A stretch of 64,000 bases of DNA, taken from the NCBI RefSeq assembly GCF_001648555.1, contig NZ_LQXM01000026.1, positions 237,088-301,087 on the forward strand, read 5' to 3'. The DNA comes from Rossellomorea aquimaris TF-12 (GTDB taxonomy: Bacteria; Bacillota; Bacilli; Bacillales; Bacillaceae_B). A program made the position numbers and the translations under genes. The notes under the pieces are model-generated. The model was not told where the DNA came from, did not search any database, and saw only the letters and a program-made list of their open reading frames with translations. This document shows, in pieces, positions 1 through 9,459 of this stretch (within the stretch, counting starts at the first letter, position 1; each line of letters starts with the position of its first letter).

Positions 1-1128
1 CTTGCTGAAAAAGTAAATCATGCTGTGAATGAAGGCCATGATGTTATCAATTTAGGTCAAGGGAATCCAGATCAGCCCACTCCTCCACATATCGTGAAAA
101 AATTAAACGAAGCATCAAAATTACCAAAGAATCATAAATATCCACCATTTAGAGGGGTAGTTTCTTTTAAAGAGGCGATTGCAACCTTCTATAAACGGGA
201 ATATAGCGTAGACTTAGATCCTCATAGTGAAGTAGCCGTTTTGTTTGGAGGAAAATCAGGTTTAGTTGAAATTCCACAATGCCTACTAAATCCAGGAGAT
301 AATGTGCTAGTTCCTGATCCCGGGTATCCCGATTACTTATCAGGGGTAGCATTAGCCGAAGCTCACATGGTGAAAATGCCATTAAGAAAAGAGAATGATT
401 TTCTTCCAAATTATGAAGAGCTATCTCAAGCTGAAATAGAACAATCAAAATTAATGTTTTTGAATTACCCTAACAATCCAACAGGGGCTATTGCTTCAAA
501 AAAATTTTTTGAGGAAACCGTTTCTTTTGGGAAAAGGAATAACATTTGCGTAGTACATGATTTTGCTTACGGAGCCATTGGTTTTGATGGGCAAAAACCT
601 TTGAGTTTTCTTGAAATAGATGGCGCTAAAGACGTAGGAATTGAAATATATACATTGTCGAAAACCTATAATATGGCCGGCTGGAGAGTAGGGTTTGCTG
701 TTGGGAATAAAAGCGTGATTGAGTCCATAAATGTTTTCCAAGATCATCTCTATGTGAGTATTTTTGGAGGAATACAAGAGGCAGCAACTCAAGCACTTTT
801 AAGCTCTCAAGAATGTGTAAAGAAATTGGTGGATACCTATGAAGAAAGAAGAGAAGTATTAGTGAATGGCCTTATAGAAATTGGTTGGGAGGTAGAGGCA
901 CCAAAAGGCTCTTTTTTTGCGTGGCTAAAGGTTCCGGATGAATTCACTTCTAAAGAGTTCTTTCATTATTTACTTAAAGAAGCAAATGTAGCAGTAGCTC
1001 CTGGTATAGGCTTTGGGGAGTATGGGGAAGGGTATGTTCGTGTAGGGCTGCTTACTAGTAAGGAACGGTTAAAAGAAGCGATAAAAAGGATTGAAAATTT
1101 GAAAATATTTGATAAAAGAGATTCATAG
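1..1128 (+). CDS. mtnE: Methionine-salvage aminotransferase MtnE, 5' end cut by window edge
   Basis: PLP-dependent class I/II aminotransferase. The reading frame is open from base 1, and residues before the first internal GTG (position 25) already look like family sequence, so the true start lies outside the window. Visible family features are LGQGNPD near the N-terminus, the NYPNNPTG substrate-loop motif, and the PLP-lysine region YTLSKTYNMAGWR, with a C-terminal APGxGFGEYGEGYVR segment. The closest family I recognise is B. subtilis MtnE (YkrV), which transaminates 2-keto-4-methylthiobutyrate to methionine in the last step of 5'-methylthioadenosine salvage. Other mtn genes are not visible here. 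A terminator follows about 90 bp downstream. The aminotransferase fold is certain; the MtnE assignment rests on overall resemblance and on its position before a Spo0E-like gene, as in B. subtilis. Confidence 0.8.
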   Translation, partial: LAEKVNHAVNEGHDVINLGQGNPDQPTPPHIVKKLNEASKLPKNHKYPPFRGVVSFKEAIATFYKREYSVDLDPHSEVAVLFGGKSGLVEIPQCLLNPGDNVLVPDPGYPDYLSGVALAEAHMVKMPLRKENDFLPNYEELSQAEIEQSKLMFLNYPNNPTGAIASKKFFEETVSFGKRNNICVVHDFAYGAIGFDGQKPLSFLEIDGAKDVGIEIYTLSKTYNMAGWRVGFAVGNKSVIESINVFQDHLYVSIFGGIQEAATQALLSSQECVKKLVDTYEERREVLVNGLIEIGWEVEAPKGSFFAWLKVPDEFTSKEFFHYLLKEANVAVAPGIGFGEYGEGYVRVGLLTSKERLKEAIKRIENLKIFDKRDS

Positions 1129-1219
1129 TTTTAAATTTTTCTTAACAAGAATAGGTAGAGGGGCTAGTCCTATGAACCCAATTAAAGAGCACGCTGCCTA
1201 TATGATAGAGTAATGAATA

Positions 1220-1256
1220 GAATCCCTCTTCTTTTTTATGGAAGGGGATTTTTTTA
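1220..1256 (+). terminator. Intrinsic terminator after mtnE
   Basis: Imperfect stem AATCCCTCTTC pairing with GGAAGGGGATT, followed by a T run. It closes the mtnE transcript. The rest of the 1129-1557 gap is AT-rich, with a weak trace of the dispersed repeat near 1285-1330 and a short imperfect stem at about 1150-1202. Confidence 0.7.
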
Positions 1257-1557
1257 TACAATTAGTTAATCATGAGTTTTGAGTTCCGCTTCAAGCACTC
1301 GCTTTTCTCTCTTTACAATCAACTTTGTGTTTATACAATCTTAATCCTAAATTGAATCTCTGTACATTAGTAAAGGAGGGTATCAAATCCTATATTATTA
1401 GCGAAATTTGTCAAATTTTAATATATTTATAGTTATTTTGTCTTGTTTTGCGATTCTATTTACTTTTAATAGAATACTTGCGATAATTTTCAAGTAACGA
1501 TTTTTCGTAATAAATAGATAAATAAATAGATAAAAAAATAAAGGAGTCTAGAAAAAA

Positions 1558-1803
1558 ATGGGTCGATTACTTAAAAAGAGATGGTTATTAAAAAAAATAA
1601 ATCATAAGCGTACTGAAATGATTTCGTTAGGTGAAACGATTGGTTTATCAGCCAAAGAAACCATTGAATGCAGCCAACAGTTAGATCAGCTGTTAAATGA
1701 ATATGATAGATGCTCACACAAAGTTGTAAATATTTCACTTCAAGATACTCCTTATGAATTCGGTCAATTTATTAAAGGATTAATTAAAAGAACGGCATCA
1801 TAA
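1558..1803 (+). CDS. Spo0E-family aspartyl-phosphate phosphatase-like protein
   Basis: Small 81-residue protein with the Spo0E-family signature SQQLDQLLNEY (SQxLD) at about residues 40-50, preceded by a predicted helix. Spo0E-like proteins dephosphorylate Spo0A~P and so delay sporulation. Start ATG 1558 has AAGGAG at 1541-1546. The protein has a basic N-terminal extension (MGRLLKKRWLLKK) ahead of the family core, and the second methionine (about residue 21) could be an alternative start with a weaker ribosome site. A strong terminator lies about 145 bp downstream. The position matches spo0E in B. subtilis gene order, but the protein is short, so I give no symbol. The 1804-2172 interval is otherwise AT-rich and shows only that terminator and the promoter area of the next gene. 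Confidence 0.7.
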   Translation: MGRLLKKRWLLKKINHKRTEMISLGETIGLSAKETIECSQQLDQLLNEYDRCSHKVVNISLQDTPYEFGQFIKGLIKRTAS

Positions 1804-1947
1804 TTATCTTTTTTAACATCTTGACATACGTACATATAAATACCCCAAAGCATTCCACTTTTTAATAATTAATAAACCACTTATGCTCTCATCATTTTTC
1901 TCTCAACGGATACTAACTAGTTAAAAATCTTAAATAGAAGCTGATTT

Positions 1948-1986
1948 GCAAGATATCGGTAGAAATAATCGATATCTTGCTTTTTT
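1948..1986 (+). terminator. Intrinsic terminator downstream of the Spo0E-like gene
   Basis: Perfect 11-bp stem GCAAGATATCG / CGATATCTTGC with an 11-nt loop and a TTTTTT tail. Confidence 0.85.
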
Positions 1987-2181
1987 GATTAAAGCTATAT
2001 GTATCGTTGTTTTTCAATAATTATAGTGGGGAATCATACATTGCCATCCATATTAAAATATGGAACGGTTGAATGAATAGAGATAATGTAGATACAAGAT
2101 GTCTGTTTGTTTGACAATGAATATAATTATTTGTATAATATTTTGAAACTGAGATATTTCTAAATTAAAGGAATGAAACCT

Positions 2182-2631
2182 ATGAGTGAATCACAAAATA
2201 CACAACAATCATTAAAGCTTTTTATCGTCCTATCTAGAGCATTTAAAGCTTTAAACGAGGAAATAAATAAAAATATTCAAGAGAATGGATTAAATCCAAC
2301 AGAATTTGCTGTTTTAGAGTTACTTTATCACAAGGGAGACCAGCCATTGCAGCAAATTGGTGGAAAGATTCTATTAGCCTCCGGAAGTATAACGTATGTA
2401 GTGGATAAGCTAGAACAAAAAGGCTACTTAAATCGTGTAGCGTGCCCAAAGGATCGTCGAGTGACTTATGCTCAGATTTCAGAGGAAGGGAGAAAGTTGA
2501 TTGATGACATTTTCCCAAATCACGAAGAGAGAATTAATGAATTAATGTCTGCCCTATCTCCTCAAGAAAAAGAAGAAACCATCACCAATTTAAAGAAACT
2601 AGGTCTTTCCATTAAAGATTTATCATATTGA
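2182..2631 (+). CDS. mhqR: MarR-family repressor, MhqR-like
   Basis: Winged-helix MarR-family regulator of about 149 residues. Residues 30-100 hold the DNA-binding region (LNPTEFAVLELLYHKGDQPLQQIG, then a wing around CPKDRRVTYAQISEEG); the N- and C-terminal helices would make the dimer interface. It closely resembles B. subtilis MhqR (YkvE), the repressor of quinone-detoxification genes. An ATG at 2173 is in frame, but AAAGGA sits directly against it, so I chose ATG 2182, which is about 10 nt downstream of the ribosome site. Monocistronic, with its own terminator at 2638. A single cysteine lies in the wing region (VACPKDRR). MhqR target genes (azoreductase, dioxygenases) are not in the window. 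Confidence 0.75.
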   Translation: MSESQNTQQSLKLFIVLSRAFKALNEEINKNIQENGLNPTEFAVLELLYHKGDQPLQQIGGKILLASGSITYVVDKLEQKGYLNRVACPKDRRVTYAQISEEGRKLIDDIFPNHEERINELMSALSPQEKEETITNLKKLGLSIKDLSY

Positions 2632-2637
2632 TTATTT

Positions 2638-2667
2638 TGCCCCTTTCAAGCTTAAAGGGGCATTTTT
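2638..2667 (+). terminator. Intrinsic terminator after mhqR-like gene
   Basis: Stem TGCCCCTTT / AAAGGGGCA around CAAGCTT, followed by TTTTT. Confidence 0.85.
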
Positions 2668-2703
2668 AATGTCTTTTTTGTATGATTATTGTTCCTGGTT
2701 GAC

Positions 2704-2824
2704 AGGTGGTGAGGAGAACTGCTTCGCTTTCCGTGGACGTTCGGCCGAGCCTCCTCAGCTTCGCTTCCGAGGTCTGGGCACACACGTTCTTCCGCAGGAG
2801 TCTACGCAGTACCCCTCACCACCT
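2704..2824. repeat. GC-rich dispersed repeat, copy 1 (TIR-bounded)
   Basis: About 120 bp clearly richer in G+C than the flanks, bounded by a perfect 10-bp inverted repeat GGTGGTGAGG (2705-2714) and CCTCACCACC (2814-2823), with ACTGC/GCAGT just inside. It carries a CTTTCCG...GAGCCTCCTCAG core also found in degraded form at 8085-8250. The long open frames crossing it are by-products of its composition. It fills most of the mhqR-pepF gap (2632-3135) together with the next element. Confidence 0.65.
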
Positions 2825-2879
2825 CAACCGTATTTGGTATTTATATCAGTCTATAGCAAGAAACTCAGGCTTAGAAAGT

Positions 2880-2990
2880 TGGAGCGGAAGGTGCTCGACT
2901 CCTGGGGGAAATGCGTGAAAGTTGAGACCCCACAGGGCATAGCCCGAGGAGGCTCAACTCGCGCCCCGCGGAAAGCGAGCACCTGGAGCG
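2880..2990. repeat. GC-rich dispersed repeat, copy 2 (inverted relative to copy 1)
   Basis: Bounded by GGTGCTCG (2890-2897) and CGAGCACC (2976-2983), with a nested GTTGAG/CTCAAC pair, so the RNA could fold into a long hairpin. Internal GAGGAGGCTC and GCGGAAAGCG are reverse complements of core segments of copy 1. I recognise this type of sequence as one seen repeatedly in Bacillaceae genomes; no function is known to me. Confidence 0.6.
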
Positions 2991-3135
2991 TAAATCAACT
3001 ACTACTCGCTTTATCAATACCCACAAAGTTACCAAAACAGCCTAAAACAATAACAGTCTAATCTAATCAAACAGGAATTTCACTAGTAAAAGTAGAATAA
3101 TACTAATTGGGATTATAAAATGAGGGGGTAACAAA

Positions 3136-4830
3136 ATGAATTTTGAACAATTTACATATGAGAGACCAGATCTAACAAAGTTAAAACCTGCCTTCACAAA
3201 GGCTTTGGAGAAGTTTAAAGAAGCCACAACGGTAGATGATCAAGTAAAGGCAATGGAAGAAATAAACTCCATTCGACTTCACGTTGATACAATGGAAAAC
3301 ATTTGTTATATACGTCATTCTATTAATACTGATGATGAATTTTATCAGAAAGAGCAAGATTACATTGATGAAGTGTCACCAGAGATTTCCGGTTTGGTAA
3401 CGGATTATTATAAGGAACTCGTTGGGTCCCCGTTTCGTAAGGAATTAGAAGAAAAGTGGGGAAAACAATTATTTTCTCTAGCTGAAAGTGAAATTAAAAC
3501 TTTCTCACCTGAAGTCGTCACATTGCTTCAACAAGAGAATAAACTGTCTTCTCAGTACACAAAGCTAATTGCCTCTGCGAAAATTCAATTCGAAGGGGAA
3601 GAAAGAACATTAGCTCAAATGGGTCCATTTACTCAATCCACTAAAAGAGAAACAAGAGAAACAGCATCGAAGGCAAGTATTGCTTTTTTTGAAGAAAACA
3701 GTGAAAAGTTAGATTCACTTTATGATGAATTGGTTAAGATACGTCATAAAATTGCGACAACGTTAGGGTATAAGAATTTTGTGGAATTAGGATATTATCG
3801 TATGACAAGAACAGATTATTCACCTGAAATGGTAAAAGTCTTTCGTGATCAAGTGAAAAACCACATTGTTCCGTTAGCAACAGAGTTGAAAGAAAGACAG
3901 AGTAAAAGGATTGGAATACCTTCAATGAAATTTTATGATGAAGGTTTTAAATTCACATCTGGAAATGCAACGCCTAAAGGAAGTCCAGACTGGATTATTG
4001 AAAATGGAAAAAAGATGTATGATGAACTTTCACCAGAAACGAAAGAGTTTTTTCAGTTTATGATTGATCATAACTTAATGGATTTAGAGGCAAAAAAAGG
4101 GAAAGCAGGTGGAGGGTATTGTACATATATAGCAAATTATGACTCTCCTTTCATTTTTTCTAACTTTAATGGAACCTCTGGAGATATTGATGTGTTAACA
4201 CACGAAGCGGGGCACGCTTTTCAAGTCTACTCTAGTAGAGGTTTTGATATTCCGGAGTACATTTGGCCAACGTATGAAGCTTGTGAAATACATTCCATGA
4301 GTATGGAATTTTTCACTTGGCCATGGATGGAGTATTTCTTTAAAGAGGATACAGATAAATATAAGTTTTCCCATTTAAGTGATGCTCTTCAATTTTTACC
4401 GTATGGAGTAGCGGTGGATGAGTTCCAGCACTTTGTGTATGAAAATCCGGAAATTTCCCCTTTAGAGCGAAATGAAGCTTGGAGGAGAATCGAAAAAGAA
4501 TACTTACCTAATAGAGATTATGATGGTATTTCTTATTTAGAGAACGGCGGATTCTGGCAAAGACAGAGCCATATTTATAATTCACCGTTTTATTATATTG
4601 ATTATACTTTAGCGCAAATTTGTGCGTTCCAATTTTGGAAAAAGATGAATGAGAACCGATCTGAGGCTTGGAATGATTATACTGCTCTATGTAAGTTGGG
4701 TGGGAGTCTTTCATTTACAAAGCTTGTAGATGCTGCAAATTTGGATTCTCCATTCCAGGAAGGAACAGTGGAGAGAGTTATTGAGCCTATTCGACAATGG
4801 TTAAATGGAGTGGACGACGAATCATTATAA
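3136..4830 (+). CDS. M3-family oligoendopeptidase (PepF-like)
   Basis: Cytoplasmic zinc metallopeptidase of 564 residues, the usual size for the clan. The thermolysin-type motif THEAGHAF (about residues 355-362) provides two zinc-ligand histidines and the catalytic glutamate; the third ligand is probably the glutamate in the following YEACEIHSMSMEFF helix. The N-terminal half is the helical M3 domain. It would cleave short peptides inside the cell. Start ATG 3136 follows GAGGGGG. Monocistronic, convergent with the RND pump across a shared terminator. No signal peptide is visible. Confidence 0.85.
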   Translation: MNFEQFTYERPDLTKLKPAFTKALEKFKEATTVDDQVKAMEEINSIRLHVDTMENICYIRHSINTDDEFYQKEQDYIDEVSPEISGLVTDYYKELVGSPFRKELEEKWGKQLFSLAESEIKTFSPEVVTLLQQENKLSSQYTKLIASAKIQFEGEERTLAQMGPFTQSTKRETRETASKASIAFFEENSEKLDSLYDELVKIRHKIATTLGYKNFVELGYYRMTRTDYSPEMVKVFRDQVKNHIVPLATELKERQSKRIGIPSMKFYDEGFKFTSGNATPKGSPDWIIENGKKMYDELSPETKEFFQFMIDHNLMDLEAKKGKAGGGYCTYIANYDSPFIFSNFNGTSGDIDVLTHEAGHAFQVYSSRGFDIPEYIWPTYEACEIHSMSMEFFTWPWMEYFFKEDTDKYKFSHLSDALQFLPYGVAVDEFQHFVYENPEISPLERNEAWRRIEKEYLPNRDYDGISYLENGGFWQRQSHIYNSPFYYIDYTLAQICAFQFWKKMNENRSEAWNDYTALCKLGGSLSFTKLVDAANLDSPFQEGTVERVIEPIRQWLNGVDDESL

Positions 4831-4833
4831 TAA

Positions 4834-4865
4834 AAAGAGGCAACCGAAATTCGGCTGCCTCTTTG
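4834..4865. terminator. Bidirectional terminator between pepF-like gene and RND pump
   Basis: Stem AAAGAGGCA..CCGAA / TTCGG..TGCCTCTTT with one internal mismatch. A and T runs on the two sides allow use from either strand. Confidence 0.75.
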
Positions 4866-4870
4866 CTTTC

Positions 4871-7800
4871 TTATGATTGACTTAATTCCTTTTTGCGTTC
4901 TTCACGCGCTGTTTTAAAGAAGAAGATTTCGTATAAAACAGGAAGTAATATCAGTGTTAACAAAGTTGAAGAAGTTAATCCACCTATTACCGTGATAGCT
5001 AATCCCTTTGAAATCAGTGTGCCTGAGGAAGTAGTAAACGCTAAAGGTAATAGGGCTGTAATTGTAGCAAATGCTGTCATAAGAATCGGTCTTAAACGTG
5101 TTTTCCCTGCTTCAATTAAAGAGTCTCGAATCGTCATAAACTTCTCTTCTCTGTTCTGTCCAATACGGTCTACAAGAACAATGGCATTTGTTGTTACAAT
5201 CCCTATTAACATTAATAATCCAATCATGACAGATACACTAAGTGGTTCTTGTGCAAAAAATAAACCAAGTAATGAACCGATTGGAACGAAAATAAGTGAT
5301 GAAAGAATAATGAATGGAATTCTAGCTTTCCCAAAGGTAATGAGCATGGTAATGTACACAAGTCCAATGGCAATGAGCATGGCCAATCCTAGCTGTTGGA
5401 ATGTTTCAACCGTCTCATCACTTCCGCCTCCGCCCTCAAGGGAGACTTCTTTAGAAAGGTCAAGCTTTTCTACTCCATTAATGACCTCTTCAGATACAGT
5501 ACGTATATCATCGCTTGCAATTTGTGCAGAAACCCTTGCATATATTTTTCCATCTAATTTCTGAATAGAGGTGTACGCTTCAACTTCTTTTATCTCAGCA
5601 ATTTGTGTTAAAGGAATAGGTCCTTTAGAAGTGAATAATGTAATCTCCTCTAATTCTTCAATAGACGATGTTGAGTCGTTATATGAGAGTTGTACAGAAC
5701 GTTCTATGTCGTTTAGATTTAATGTACCTACACTTACTGGCTTTGTTTGGTCTGAAATGGTTCCTAGTGCTTGAAAACCGGAAACTCCAGCTTCTGCAGC
5801 TTTCTTAGGGTCAATTTCAACAATCACTTGTTTTTGTTTTTCCGTGAAATTATTTGAAACATATTTTAGATCCTTTTGGTCATTTAAATATTCCTCAACC
5901 TTTTTAGAAGCGCTTTGAAGTGCATCCAGGTTGTTAGAATATAAATCAATATTTACGTTGTTATTTGAAGGAGGTCCACCTGTTTGCTGCTCTTGAACCC
6001 CTAAAGTAGCATCTGGTTCTTCTTTTAAAACAATATCTTCCATCATTGCTTCGATTTCCTTAATATAGGACGAAACATTGGTGTCATCTTTTAATACAAG
6101 AAAATAGTTAGCTTGATTCTTTCGCTTTAATCCGGTTTGGAAGTCACGACTACCAATTCCTGCAGTAATTTCCTCAATTTCCTCTTCATTGTTCAAGTAT
6201 TCCTCTAATTTTAATGAAACTTCATTTGTCCTCTCTAATGGTGTGGACGAGGGAAGTTGAATAGTAGCTACCAGAAGCTTTTGCTCTTCATTCGGAATAA
6301 ATGTAAATCCAAGCTTTCCTGCAAGACCAAATGATCCAAATAGAGTAACCAATGATAAAAGAATTACGGTCTTCTTATGATTTAGCGCCCATTTAATCCC
6401 TTTAGCATAACCGAGTTGAAGTCTACTCTCCTTCTCTTCAGGTGGGACCTTCTTGAAAGAGAATTTTGCTAAAATAGGGACGATGGTAATCGCCACAAGG
6501 AGTGATGTGAGTAAAGAAAATACGATTGTTAAAGCAAATGGTAGAAAGAATTCACCCGTAACTCCACCAACAAATCCTAATGGTAAAAAGACCACAACAG
6601 TTGTAAGAGTTGAAGAGGTGATGGCTTTTAATATTTCTTTGGTAGAATCCTGGATTAACTCGTTGCTCATAGCACTTCCGGATTTCCTAACTCGCCTGAA
6701 AATATTTTCTATGACAACGATACTATCATCAACTACCCTACCAACGGCTACAGCCATACCACCTAATGTCATTATATTGAGAGATATGTCCAGTTGCTGT
6801 AAGAAAATGGACGAGACTAATAATGAAAGAGGGATAGAAATAATCGCGATAATCGTTGCTCTAATATTTCTTAAAAATAATAAGACGGCAACTGATGCAA
6901 ACAATGCCCCAAGCAGACCTTCTTTAATCAGAGTTTCAACAGACTTTTCAATTCCTTCTGCAGAATCAAAACCGATGGCGTATTCCAATTTGTCTTCGTA
7001 ACTGTTTAACACCTCTATGACTTTATCTGCTACTTCAACAGTATTAGCATCCTGTTTTTTCGTAATCGCCATAGATAAAGAATCTTTCAAATTATAACGA
7101 GTGACTTCAGGCTTATCTGTTACTTCTTCAATTGTTGAAATGTCCTTTAGAAGCACTGGTGGTCCATTGGGATTAAATGCAGAAGATAATAACAGATTCT
7201 CTAATTGATTAATTGTGTCAACTTTTTCTTGTACTCTTACAGGTATTTGAATGTCATTTCCTTCTAAGCTTCCAGCAGGGAAAGATAGAATTTTATTGTT
7301 AATTTGTTCTTTAATTTCGGATAGTGACAAGCCAGATTTTGTAGCCTTCTGTTTATCAACAGTAATTTGAAGCAATTCCTCTTCTAACCCACCTACAGAA
7401 ACACTATTTATGCCTTCAATCTTATTAAGATCAGGAATGATTTCATCGTCGAGTAAAGCTTGAAGTTCTGTGCCTTCTTTTGAAAATAAAGAAATATTAA
7501 AAATAGGGAAGGACCCGAACGAAAAACGATTAATATCTGTCTTTACATTTTCAGGTAAGTCACTTTCACGAATGTAGTTATTTACTTGCTGCTCAATGTC
7601 ATCCATATCCGTATCAAACGGGAATTCCAAATTAATTATCGAGATGGTTTCATAAGTGGAGCTGGAAACCTTTTTGATACCTGATATACCTGTGAACTTT
7701 TCTTCTAAGTCAGTGGTGACCTTTTCATTTAAATCCTGGGGTGAAGCTCCAGGATAAATGACTTCGACAGATAATTGGGGGAATTCGATGTTCGGTAGGA

Positions 7801-7915
7801 GATCTACTTTTAATTTGGAAAAAGAAAATAAACCGCCTAATATTAATAGGAATGAAATAATAAATACAGCAACTGCATTTCTCAAGCTGAATCTAGTAAG
7901 AAAATTCAATGACAA
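4871..7915 (-). CDS. RND-family efflux permease (SwrC/YerP-like)
   Basis: Large membrane transporter of 1014 residues with the RND plan: a TM helix near residues 13-31, a large extracytoplasmic loop, a bundle of TM helices around residues 330-520, a second extracytoplasmic loop, and a second bundle to the C-terminus. VVDDSIVVIENIFRR carries the charged TM4-type segment used for proton coupling, and a matching segment TNAIVLVDRIGQNREE occurs in the second half. In Gram-positives this family works without an outer-membrane partner; B. subtilis SwrC exports surfactin and gives drug tolerance. No membrane-fusion protein gene is adjacent. A substrate cannot be read from the sequence. Confidence 0.85.
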   Translation of the reverse strand: MSLNFLTRFSLRNAVAVFIISFLLILGGLFSFSKLKVDLLPNIEFPQLSVEVIYPGASPQDLNEKVTTDLEEKFTGISGIKKVSSSTYETISIINLEFPFDTDMDDIEQQVNNYIRESDLPENVKTDINRFSFGSFPIFNISLFSKEGTELQALLDDEIIPDLNKIEGINSVSVGGLEEELLQITVDKQKATKSGLSLSEIKEQINNKILSFPAGSLEGNDIQIPVRVQEKVDTINQLENLLLSSAFNPNGPPVLLKDISTIEEVTDKPEVTRYNLKDSLSMAITKKQDANTVEVADKVIEVLNSYEDKLEYAIGFDSAEGIEKSVETLIKEGLLGALFASVAVLLFLRNIRATIIAIISIPLSLLVSSIFLQQLDISLNIMTLGGMAVAVGRVVDDSIVVIENIFRRVRKSGSAMSNELIQDSTKEILKAITSSTLTTVVVFLPLGFVGGVTGEFFLPFALTIVFSLLTSLLVAITIVPILAKFSFKKVPPEEKESRLQLGYAKGIKWALNHKKTVILLSLVTLFGSFGLAGKLGFTFIPNEEQKLLVATIQLPSSTPLERTNEVSLKLEEYLNNEEEIEEITAGIGSRDFQTGLKRKNQANYFLVLKDDTNVSSYIKEIEAMMEDIVLKEEPDATLGVQEQQTGGPPSNNNVNIDLYSNNLDALQSASKKVEEYLNDQKDLKYVSNNFTEKQKQVIVEIDPKKAAEAGVSGFQALGTISDQTKPVSVGTLNLNDIERSVQLSYNDSTSSIEELEEITLFTSKGPIPLTQIAEIKEVEAYTSIQKLDGKIYARVSAQIASDDIRTVSEEVINGVEKLDLSKEVSLEGGGGSDETVETFQQLGLAMLIAIGLVYITMLITFGKARIPFIILSSLIFVPIGSLLGLFFAQEPLSVSVMIGLLMLIGIVTTNAIVLVDRIGQNREEKFMTIRDSLIEAGKTRLRPILMTAFATITALLPLAFTTSSGTLISKGLAITVIGGLTSSTLLTLILLPVLYEIFFFKTAREERKKELSQS

Positions 7916-8084
7916 TTCCTCTTTTCTATATGAATTTATAATTTTATTATAATCACTTTATAAAAGGATTTCATCTTTGAATATGTTAATTAAGGAATAT
8001 TTCACAAATGACACATACTTTTCGGAATAAATATCCTTTTTTACCGTTAGATTAACGAAGTATGGAAAGAGGTGCAACACGTTA

Positions 8085-8250
8085 TAATTTTAGTTCTGCC
8101 AATGGCTCTGTCAACCAGTATGTGCTAGAGGTGAGGGTGAAATACTCTCCTTGCAGCCAGCGTTCGTCCGAGCCTCCTCAGCTCCGCCACGATTGTACTT
8201 CCACAGGAGCCTACAAAGTTCCCCTCACCAACTATAAGAGAATATGTAAA
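8085..8250. repeat. Dispersed repeat copy with core at 8104-8128
   Basis: Contains the family core GGCTCTGTCAACCAG then TATGTGCTAG, followed by a degraded GC-rich module bounded by GGTGAGG (8130-8136) and CCTCACC (8223-8229) and carrying GAGCCTCCTCAGC, as in copy 1 at 2704. The ORF running through it is not a gene. Confidence 0.6.
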
Positions 8251-8354
8251 AAACAATGTTTAAGAAACACTCCACAATAATGTAAATTGAGTACTTTTGC
8301 TTCTGAATTTCCTTGCTTGTACATATCTTGAATTATAAGGAGTTTAGAGGTGAT

Positions 8355-9389
8355 ATGTTGAAAAGAATAACGGGTTCATTTCAAATTGCAGCAGTTTATG
8401 TAGGAACTGTAATTGGAGCTGGATTTGCAACGGGAAGAGAAATAGTCGAATTTTTTACCCGTTTTGGTTTTATTGGCTTTATTGCCATCTTACTAAGTGG
8501 ATATCTATTTATTACACTTGGAACGAAGATTATGCTTAAATCTCATGAGATTAATGCTCAATCATTTGAACACTTTAACGAATACCTATTTGGGAAAGTC
8601 TTTTCGAAATTCATGAATTTTGTCATGATGGTCATGTTAATAGGGGTATCCGCTGTTATGCTTTCAGGTGCTGGGGCTGTATTTGAGGAGCAGTTACTTC
8701 TACCAAAGCAATTAGGAATAGGAATAACAATTGCTTTAGGTTTTCTTACTATGATGGTAGGAATCAAGGGTCTCTTTGCCGTTAATACCTTTGTAGTGCC
8801 AATCATGATTATCTTTAATCTATTATTAATGGTTTTTTCAGTGAAAAATTCGCTTTTTTTGGAGTCGTTTCTAACCATCCCTCATTCTGATGATGGCTGG
8901 AAATCAGTTATTGCTCCGTTTTCGTATGTGGCTTTTAACTTAGCAATGGCTCAAGCAGTGTTAGTACCTGTTGCCAGTGAGGTAAAAGATGTCCAAACCA
9001 TTAAGTATGGTGGATACCTGGGTGGAATATTTCTTACTTTGATCCTCATCTCAAGTCATTTTACTTTGGTCATGATTCCAAATGTCACTCAGTATGAAAT
9101 TCCAATGGCGGTCGTGATGAAATCTTTTGTATCTGGTATTTATGTTATTTATATCATCATTATCTACGGTGAAATTTTTACTTCTGTTATTGGTGGCGTT
9201 TTTGGACTGGAAAAACAATTGACAAATTATTGGAAGTTTTCGTCCGTCACCACGTTTTCAGGAATTTTCCTTGTGATATATTCTCTGAGCTTTTTCGAAT
9301 ACAGTAAACTTCTATCATATTTATATCCCCTTTTTGGTTACATGAGCTTATTGTTTCTAATTCTTCTTTGGATGAAGCGAGATAAGTAA
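8355..9389 (+). CDS. ykvI: YkvI-type membrane transporter
   Basis: Integral membrane protein of about 344 residues with around 10 hydrophobic segments. It opens with QIAAVYVGTVIGAGFATGREIVEFF, in which GAGFATG is the unwound-helix substrate motif of the LeuT/APC fold. The overall match is to B. subtilis YkvI, an uncharacterised APC-like transporter. The frame can be extended upstream to 8313, but GAGGTGAT at 8348-8354 points to ATG 8355 (or TTG 8358). Repeat copies flank it on both sides. No partner gene is adjacent and the substrate is unknown. Confidence 0.75.
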   Translation: MLKRITGSFQIAAVYVGTVIGAGFATGREIVEFFTRFGFIGFIAILLSGYLFITLGTKIMLKSHEINAQSFEHFNEYLFGKVFSKFMNFVMMVMLIGVSAVMLSGAGAVFEEQLLLPKQLGIGITIALGFLTMMVGIKGLFAVNTFVVPIMIIFNLLLMVFSVKNSLFLESFLTIPHSDDGWKSVIAPFSYVAFNLAMAQAVLVPVASEVKDVQTIKYGGYLGGIFLTLILISSHFTLVMIPNVTQYEIPMAVVMKSFVSGIYVIYIIIIYGEIFTSVIGGVFGLEKQLTNYWKFSSVTTFSGIFLVIYSLSFFEYSKLLSYLYPLFGYMSLLFLILLWMKRDK

Positions 9390-9459
9390 ACGATGTAACG
9401 ATTAAAATGGAAGCGGATGTTATAGAAAACCTATTTTCCTAAAGTATTCTCTTTTTAAA

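Noticed and set aside
1141..1215. Lysine or SAM riboswitch
   Set aside because: Lacks the conserved core of either class, is too short, and sits downstream of mtnE just before its terminator.
2669..3061. 130-residue protein-coding ORF
   Set aside because: It runs through the GC-rich inverted repeats, has no ribosome site and its frame is a by-product of their composition.
4893..7001. Several plus-strand ORFs of 67-223 residues
   Set aside because: They lie antisense inside the RND pump gene, lack ribosome sites and translate to low-complexity Ile/Ser/Asn-rich sequence.
8062..8280. 72-residue ORF before ykvI
   Set aside because: It is translated repeat sequence, with no ribosome site.
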